11,652 bases of DNA, taken from NCBI GenBank assembly GCA_030149595.1, contig JASFBI010000015.1, forward strand, positions 1 to 11,652, written 5' to 3'. Position numbers and translations under genes: made by a program. Positions within the stretch are counted from its first letter, which is position 1. Each line of letters starts with the position of its first letter. The stretch is from Desulfobacterales bacterium (lineage in GTDB: Bacteria; Desulfobacterota; Desulfobacteria; Desulfobacterales; DAOWNP01). A model generated the notes under the pieces. It saw nothing but the letters and a program-made list of their open reading frames with translations. It was not told the origin of the DNA and searched no databases. Positions 7,214 through 11,652 of this stretch are shown here, piece by piece.

Positions 7214-8131
7214 ATGAGTGTTGTTACTGCAATAGGGAACACACCTATGGTTGAATTATGCAGAATGTGGGATTCTGATAAAACAGGAGTTCGTATTCTT
7301 GTGAAGCTTGAAGGATCAAATCCCGGTGGATCTGTTAAAGATCGTCCGGCATATTATATGATAAAAAAAGCTATTGAAACAGGAGTGCTTACAAAAGATA
7401 AAATTATTTTAGAACCTACGTCAGGAAATACCGGTATAGGCATGGCAATGATTGCAGTAGCATTAGGTTTTCGTATAAAACTGACTCTGCCGGCTTGTGT
7501 TAGCATTGAAAGAAGATCTACACTTATTGCAATGGGTGCTGAACTTGAGCTTACACCTGGCAGCGAAAAGACTGACGGAGCTATTGCACGGGCGTATAAT
7601 ATTATTGAAAAGCATGGGGATCAATATTACATGCCTAATCAGTTTAAAAACAATGCAAACTGGCTGTCCCATTATGAAACAACTGCTCCTGAAATTATAA
7701 GGGATACAAAAGGAGAAGCCGATCTGTTTGTGGCCGGTATGGGAACAACAGGTACTTTAATGGGGTGTTCTAAATACTTTAGAGAAAAAAACCCACGAAC
7801 CAAAGTAGTTGGAGTTGAACCCTGTCTTAACCACAGAATTCAGGGTTTAAAAAATATGAAAGAGGCAATTGTTCCAGGCATATATAAACCTGAACTGCTG
7901 GACAATAAAATTATATGCAATGATGATCAGGCATTTAATACTGTTCGGGACCTTGCTTTAATGGAAGGTCTTTTTTGTGGTATAAGCAGTGGTGCTGCCC
8001 TGTGGGCAGGCATGGAATATGGCCAAGATCTTTCTCGTGGATCAACAGTAGTTGTGCTTCTGCCTGATCGTGGAGACCGTTATCTTTCAACGGAAGTTTT
8101 TCGTTCGGTATGTGCTGCCTGCCCGCCATAA
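7214..8131 (+). CDS. cysM: Cysteine synthase, CysM type (O-acetylserine sulfhydrylase B)
   Basis: PLP enzyme of 305 aa that makes cysteine from an activated serine and a sulfur donor. Features: KLEGSNPGGSVKDRPA with PLP Lys42, TSGNTGIGMAMIA (69-81), the phosphate-binding loop GMGTTGTLMG (175-184), CGISSGAA (255-262), and the DRGDRYLST signature (285-293). GSVKDR, MGTTGT and RGDRYLST follow E. coli CysM more closely than CysK, suggesting the B isozyme, which in other bacteria can also use thiosulfate or a sulfur carrier. It starts 34 bp after nifS, with AAGAGG at 7203-7208, and is probably on the same transcript. It would supply the cysteine that NifS consumes. The C-terminus ends in CAACPP (Cys300 and Cys303), a CxxC absent from E. 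coli CysM as I remember it; it may be redox-sensitive or metal-binding. The sulfur donor cannot be read from sequence. Confidence 0.92.
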   Translation: MSVVTAIGNTPMVELCRMWDSDKTGVRILVKLEGSNPGGSVKDRPAYYMIKKAIETGVLTKDKIILEPTSGNTGIGMAMIAVALGFRIKLTLPACVSIERRSTLIAMGAELELTPGSEKTDGAIARAYNIIEKHGDQYYMPNQFKNNANWLSHYETTAPEIIRDTKGEADLFVAGMGTTGTLMGCSKYFREKNPRTKVVGVEPCLNHRIQGLKNMKEAIVPGIYKPELLDNKIICNDDQAFNTVRDLALMEGLFCGISSGAALWAGMEYGQDLSRGSTVVVLLPDRGDRYLSTEVFRSVCAACPP

Positions 8132-8174
8132 ATTACAGACTCTTCACAGGTATGAAATCAGCTGGATTACCCAT

Positions 8175-8255
8175 GTGTTTTCCCCAATATTTTTCCCCAT
8201 TGATTTGAAAAGATTTCATTACATAAAAATCTGTTTTCAAATTTATGGGAAACAC
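8175..8255. other. Long imperfect inverted repeat after cysM (possible terminator or foldback)
   Basis: Nested arms pair across about 80 bp: CCCAT (8196-8200) with ATGGG (8245-8249), ATTTGAAAA (8203-8211) with TTTTCAAAT (8234-8242), and GATTT (8212-8216) with AAATC (8227-8231), with a small TG bulge. Alternatively GTGTTTTCCC (8175-8184) can pair with GGGAAACAC (8247-8255). It begins about 45 bp after cysM and could form a stable AT-rich stem at the 3' end of the operon transcript. The T run after it (8270-8274) is about 20 nt away, so it is not a classical intrinsic terminator. Confidence 0.5.
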
Positions 8256-8339
8256 CAGGAGAATAAACTTTTTACAAAGCTGTTATATAGTCATCTTGTT
8301 AACTGTCTTATCCCCGGCATATACCCCAAAAACATTTAG

Positions 8340-8354
8340 CAATTTTCAAAATTG
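8340..8354. other. 15-bp palindrome
   Basis: CAATTTT, C, AAAATTG is a perfect palindrome about 30 bp before the foldback element. It could be an operator-like site or a chance product of AT-rich sequence. No adjacent promoter is clear. Confidence 0.25.
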
Positions 8355-8381
8355 GTCTCTAATAAAATCAATATGTTAGAA

Positions 8382-8534
8382 TAGATAGTGCGTGAACGAA
8401 AAGTTGAAATTTTTTTCAAGTACAAGGCGGGTGCAAATTTTAACCGAAGGAATACATTGAGTATTTTGAGGATTAAAATTTAAGCCCAACGCCGTAATTG
8501 GAAAAAATGGCGGTTTTCGTTCGGGCACTAGATA
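8382..8534. mobile_element. MITE-like foldback element with terminal inverted repeats and possible target duplication
   Basis: The core runs 8388-8528 (141 bp). Its ends GTGCGTGAACGAAAA (8388-8402) and TTTTCGTTCGGGCAC (8514-8528) are inverted repeats with two mismatches. The interior is also symmetric: AAATTTTAA (8435-8443) pairs with TTAAAATTT (8473-8481), and AATAC (8451-8455) with GTATT (8461-8465) around a 5-nt loop, so the whole unit can fold into one long hairpin. TAGATA directly precedes it (8382-8387) and directly follows it (8529-8534), as expected for a target-site duplication. It has no coding capacity, so it would need a transposase from elsewhere. It sits between the Fe-S operon and the lipoprotein promoter. 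Confidence 0.75.
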
Positions 8535-8612
8535 GATTCATTAAAATAGGAGTTGTTCAAAGGTCTCAAGTACTTGTAAAAGCAAGTTAGTCTTTATTTC
8601 TTAATAGAAAAT

Positions 8613-8640
8613 TTGACCCTGCATCTTCTTTATGTAATAT
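8613..8640 (+). promoter_or_regulatory. Probable sigma70 promoter for the lipoprotein and barrel-protein genes
   Basis: TTGACC (8613-8618) and TAATAT (8635-8640) are spaced 16 bp apart, ending 32 bp before the lipoprotein ATG. It lies about 85 bp after the foldback element. TATACT at 8652-8657 is a second -10 candidate but has no matching -35 box. Confidence 0.45.
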
Positions 8641-8672
8641 ATAAAAAAAATTATACTAAACAGGAAAAACAT

Positions 8673-9413
8673 ATGGGAAAAAAAATATTTATTTTTATAA
8701 TAATAAGCACATTTACTATTGTTTCCTGCTCTAAATCTTTGATAATCAAAAACAGAAAGGAAGATGAAATTATTAGAGCTGAAAACAGTCTTTTAAAGAA
8801 AAAAACAGTTATGATTGAAAGAGAAAATTCTGTTTTAGAAATTGATAATATTTTTTATAAAAAAAAAATAAGTGATAAAAATGCTAAAATCGAAAAAATA
8901 AGAGCAAATTCCCAATCCTTTAAAAAGAAAATGTCTGAAGAAGTTCTCTTGTTAAACAAAAAATATGACAACCTTTATCAAACAAATCAAATTTTAAAAA
9001 AAGACAGCACTGATAAAATTAAAAAACTTACAACCTTAAACAGAGAAGCTGAAGAATTTCTTTCAAATAAAATAAAAAAATTAAATATAATTATAAAAAA
9101 AAAGCATGATATTTTTAACAGAGAAAGAGAGGCTTTAAAACAAAAACTTTCGGAAAAAGAGTATGCTTTTAATAGGGACGCAGGAGAAATGAGAAAAAAA
9201 ATCAATATATTAGAGAAAAATCTCACAGACCTTGCTAAAGAAAAAAAACTTCTGCAAACCAGAGTAAATGATGGACAGATAAAGATAAAAGATTTAAACG
9301 GTGTAATAGAAAATTATAAAAAAGAGATTGAACAGCTTATAAATATTAACAATAAACAAGTTACTAAAAAAAAAGAGATGAAAAAAAGTATTTCAAATAT
9401 AGAAAAGAAATAA
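8673..9413 (+). CDS. Lysine-rich coiled-coil lipoprotein
   Basis: A 246-aa protein exported and anchored by lipid. The N-terminus MGKKIFIFIIISTFTIVSC is a lipoprotein signal with lipobox IVSC and acylated Cys19. The next residue is Ser rather than Asp, which favours outer-membrane sorting under the E. coli rule. The rest (about 28-246) is almost entirely charged helix rich in Lys, Glu, Asn and Ile, with leucine-like repeats typical of a long coiled coil and no globular domain. ATG 8673 is chosen because it gives the signal peptide and has AGGA at 8662-8665; an in-frame TTG at 8613 overlaps the -35 box. The stop is 59 bp before the next gene with no terminator between, so the two are probably cotranscribed. 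It may be a periplasmic spacer or scaffold for the barrel protein. Long A runs make the reading frame sensitive to sequencing error. No named family is recognised. Confidence 0.85.
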   Translation: MGKKIFIFIIISTFTIVSCSKSLIIKNRKEDEIIRAENSLLKKKTVMIERENSVLEIDNIFYKKKISDKNAKIEKIRANSQSFKKKMSEEVLLLNKKYDNLYQTNQILKKDSTDKIKKLTTLNREAEEFLSNKIKKLNIIIKKKHDIFNREREALKQKLSEKEYAFNRDAGEMRKKINILEKNLTDLAKEKKLLQTRVNDGQIKIKDLNGVIENYKKEIEQLININNKQVTKKKEMKKSISNIEKK

Positions 9414-9472
9414 AAGATAATTTAAAGTATAAAAACTTCAGGGACAAAGGATAAGGGAAAGCACATTAAAAT

Positions 9473-11578
9473 ATGAAATACTATATTTTAAAGGTAAGTT
9501 TAATCATATTTTTACTTTGTCCTGTAACAGTAAAATCGAAATGCCTGAAAATCTTCCTTACTTCCAACTTAGAAGGACGTTTTTCTTTTTCTATTAATGA
9601 AAAAAGCGACAGGCTCCTGCGTATTGGAGAGTCCATATACAGTGAACGGAAAAAAGCAGAATCACTGCATATTGATCTTGGCAATGCATTTTATCCGGGT
9701 GCTCTTTCAAAATACAGTTATGGTGCTGTTGTCTTTGATTTTTTTGATTCTATTAATTGCAATGCCTCTTTGGTTTCTTCTGGTGATCTCCGGCTTGGAG
9801 TTGAAAATCTTAAGTTTCAACTTAAGGAGAAATTTACAAAGCTTGTATCTGCAAATATCTGTCAAAGTGGATCTACTGTTTTTAAGCCATATTTCATACA
9901 TAGTTTTGACAATAAAAAAATTGCTTTTATAGGATTGACATCCACAAAAACCCGGTTTGATATTGCTGAAAAAAAAATCAACAAAATACAGCTTAAACCA
10001 GCAAAAGAAGTATTAAAGCTTTTATTAGAAGAACTTAGTGAAAAAAATGTAGATTCAATAATTATTTTATCTGGTATGGAAACATCTGAAAATATTGAAT
10101 TTTTAACTGAGTTCAAGGCAGTTGATTTAATAATAAGCGGTGGAGATAACAGAGGAGATCTTTTTGCATCAAGTGTCGAACGAATTAATTTTTCAGATGG
10201 AAGGTCTTTATTAACAGCAACTAATAGTTTGGGATATTATATTTTAACAATTTGTGGAGATTCTAATTTTATAGAGAGTTTTGAATTTAAAACTGTTGAT
10301 GAGAAAAAAAAACCTGCATATCATTTTGAGCAGTTCAGAAGAGTATTGGATATCTGGAAATTTAGATTTTCTAAAGAGAAAAGTGGAGAGTTTTTAAAAA
10401 TTGATCAAAAAGTGGTTTTAGAAAACAAAAAACTGGCTCACCTTTTAAGAGATAAATTCAAATGTGATATAGCAGTTGTATCGCCAGTAACTGTTAAGCA
10501 AACAGAATTTAACAACATAATTTTTACCTCAGATCTTATGAATATAATATATGATGAATATAATATATTTTCATATAAATTATTAGGTGCTGAAATTATC
10601 TCCCTGCTGAAAGATAATTCAACTGTTGTTAACAGCGGGTTAATTGGCCAAAAAGTTAAAGGTTATGCTGTTAAGTCTAAGGAGTATTATAAAATAGTTT
10701 CAACACAGGTTGTATTTGAGGATATAGAAAAAAAAATTAACCGAAAATTAAGTTATAAAAACCACTGGACTAATATTTCTGATCTTCTTGTTGATGATAT
10801 TAAAAATAAGAAAATAATTTTAAAAAACAATTACAGTTACCTTGATAACAGATTTTCCGGAAAACTTGCTATCAAGTTTGAAAATATTTTTTATAATACA
10901 GAGGTTGATAAGGATGAAGAGAGTAACACTCCAGCAGGAATGCCTGGAGAAAGTTATCAAAAGTGGGGTTATGAAAACAAAATGATTTTTGATGTGTACA
11001 ACCAGTTCCATTTTTTTTCCTTTGAACCCTATATCTATTATTTAAAGGAAGCCTATGAAGATGATACAGAATACAGACATAATCTGTTAAGAGGTACTTT
11101 TATTTATAAATACAACATGAGTGACTCTTTAAAACCATATAATAAGTTTCAGTACGATACAGTTGTAAAAAGAACTGAAAATGGGAAGCCAACAGAAATT
11201 CGTGAAACAATGGGTGCGGATTTAACTTTTTCACATTTTAATTTAAAAACAGGTTTAGGTTTTGAAAAAAAAATAAAGGATGATGCCAAAGATATCGAAT
11301 ATGGAATAGAAAATATATTAAACTTTAAATATAATCTATGGGGTAATTGGGACTCATTTGCAAATCTGGATACTTTTTTGTCATTTGATGACAGACTAAA
11401 AAAAAATAATATTAAGGCAGATTTAGAAATAGGATTTTCCTGTCAAGTGAATAAATATATGCTTTTAAGCCTGAAGTATAAATATTATTATAACTTTTCT
11501 GGAGATTTAGATAAAGTATATAAAAACCAACAGACTCTTCTTGCTCTTGATGTAAATTTTACGACTAAAATATTTTAA
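9473..11578 (+). CDS. Secreted UshA/5'-nucleotidase-like protein with C-terminal outer-membrane beta-barrel
   Basis: A 701-aa envelope protein. Residues 1-22 are a Sec signal peptide. Residues 24-270 follow the layout of the UshA-type metallophosphatase domain, but its metal motifs are altered: TSNLEGR (30-36) where D-x-H is usual, DLGNAF (68-73) for GD, SSGDLRLG (102-109) for GNHE, ILSGM (198-202) for the usual His motif, and SGGDNRG (222-228) for GHxH. Residues 310-445 resemble the 5'-nucleotidase C-terminal domain (IIFTSDLMNIIYDEYNIFSY, then KLLGAEIISLL). From about 460 to the end come alternating aromatic and polar strands with charged turns, ending LALDVNFTTKIF; the terminal Phe is a typical barrel-insertion signal. 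The catalytic site therefore seems lost or changed, suggesting a binding or structural role. ATG 9473 gives the signal peptide; AAGGG at 9453-9457 is rather far upstream. The upstream neighbour is a coiled-coil lipoprotein. Confidence 0.78.
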   Translation: MKYYILKVSLIIFLLCPVTVKSKCLKIFLTSNLEGRFSFSINEKSDRLLRIGESIYSERKKAESLHIDLGNAFYPGALSKYSYGAVVFDFFDSINCNASLVSSGDLRLGVENLKFQLKEKFTKLVSANICQSGSTVFKPYFIHSFDNKKIAFIGLTSTKTRFDIAEKKINKIQLKPAKEVLKLLLEELSEKNVDSIIILSGMETSENIEFLTEFKAVDLIISGGDNRGDLFASSVERINFSDGRSLLTATNSLGYYILTICGDSNFIESFEFKTVDEKKKPAYHFEQFRRVLDIWKFRFSKEKSGEFLKIDQKVVLENKKLAHLLRDKFKCDIAVVSPVTVKQTEFNNIIFTSDLMNIIYDEYNIFSYKLLGAEIISLLKDNSTVVNSGLIGQKVKGYAVKSKEYYKIVSTQVVFEDIEKKINRKLSYKNHWTNISDLLVDDIKNKKIILKNNYSYLDNRFSGKLAIKFENIFYNTEVDKDEESNTPAGMPGESYQKWGYENKMIFDVYNQFHFFSFEPYIYYLKEAYEDDTEYRHNLLRGTFIYKYNMSDSLKPYNKFQYDTVVKRTENGKPTEIRETMGADLTFSHFNLKTGLGFEKKIKDDAKDIEYGIENILNFKYNLWGNWDSFANLDTFLSFDDRLKKNNIKADLEIGFSCQVNKYMLLSLKYKYYYNFSGDLDKVYKNQQTLLALDVNFTTKIF

Positions 11579-11584
11579 TAACAT

Positions 11585-11650
11585 TTTTATATGAAACCTG
11601 TCCAACAGACCGTAACCATGAGAGTTTCAATTTTCGTTGTGGCAGATAAA
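11585..11650 (-). repeat. Dispersed ~66-bp repeat, copy B (inverted)
   Basis: This is the reverse complement of copy A at 4879-4945, with a few substitutions and one indel. It starts six bases after the stop of the barrel-protein gene and runs almost to the window edge, so the full unit may continue outside. The internal inverted repeat is kept as TGAAAC with GTTTCA, read on the - strand. Confidence 0.85.
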
Positions 11651-11652
11651 TC

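Noticed and set aside
8052..8339. Open frame overlapping the end of cysM and running into the spacer
   Set aside because: It starts inside cysM in another frame, has no ribosome binding site, and its downstream part crosses the long inverted repeat.
8386..8530. Element ends placed at TA with a simple TA target duplication, as for Tc1/mariner-type elements
   Set aside because: Possible, since TAGTGC and GCACTA are also complementary, but the six-base TAGATA on both sides fits a longer duplication. The choice stays open without other copies.
11591..11652. Start of a new gene at the right edge (ATG at 11591, reading MKPVQQTVTMRVSIFVVADK)
   Set aside because: The stretch is the non-coding repeat; the same DNA in copy A has a single-base indel that changes this frame, and there is no ribosome binding site.
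1..11652. CRISPR array, tRNA, rRNA, intact insertion sequence or phage genes
   Set aside because: No regularly spaced repeats, cloverleaf or rRNA sequence, or transposase, integrase or phage structural motifs were seen.

Overview
The window is AT-rich DNA (roughly a third G+C by eye) from a Gram-negative bacterium. The signs are outer-membrane proteins, a lipoprotein signal, a 7TMR-DISM sensor kinase and a NifU/NifS-type Fe-S assembly operon. The combination suggests an anaerobic Desulfobacterota (deltaproteobacterial, Desulfobacterales-like) organism. This is inferred from gene content, not from a marker gene. All genes lie on the + strand.

Layout. (1) 1-2104: the 3' part of a hybrid sensor histidine kinase (7TM membrane region, PAS, HisKA, HATPase, receiver). 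Its reading frame is open to the left edge, so the gene starts outside the window. (2) 2238-3764: an atypical SDR fused to a DUF2867-like domain. (3) 3899-4804: a conserved-looking membrane protein of unknown function. (4) 4805-5183: a gene-free stretch with a hairpin, copy A of a ~66-bp repeat, a possible protein remnant, and a sigma70-like promoter. (5) 5184-8131: a three-gene operon of nifU, nifS (20-nt overlap) and a CysM-type cysteine synthase. (6) 8132-8672: a gene-free stretch with a long imperfect inverted repeat, a 15-bp palindrome, a 141-bp foldback MITE-like element with terminal inverted repeats and possible target duplications, and a promoter. (7) 8673-9413: a lysine-rich coiled-coil lipoprotein. 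(8) 9473-11578: a signal-peptide protein with a degenerate UshA/5'-nucleotidase-like region followed by an apparent outer-membrane beta-barrel. (9) 11585-11650: copy B of the ~66-bp repeat, inverted relative to copy A.

How the genes fit together. CysM would make cysteine, NifS would take sulfur from it, and NifU would assemble and deliver Fe-S clusters. Together they form a complete supply line in one transcript. The lipoprotein and the phosphatase-like barrel protein look like a separate envelope unit, transcribed from a promoter just after the foldback element.

The least ordinary signals are the repeat pair bracketing about 6.6 kb, the foldback element with a look-alike end at the kinase stop codon, and the phosphatase-barrel fusion whose metal-binding motifs are largely lost. 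No CRISPR array, tRNA, rRNA or intact insertion sequence was recognised.
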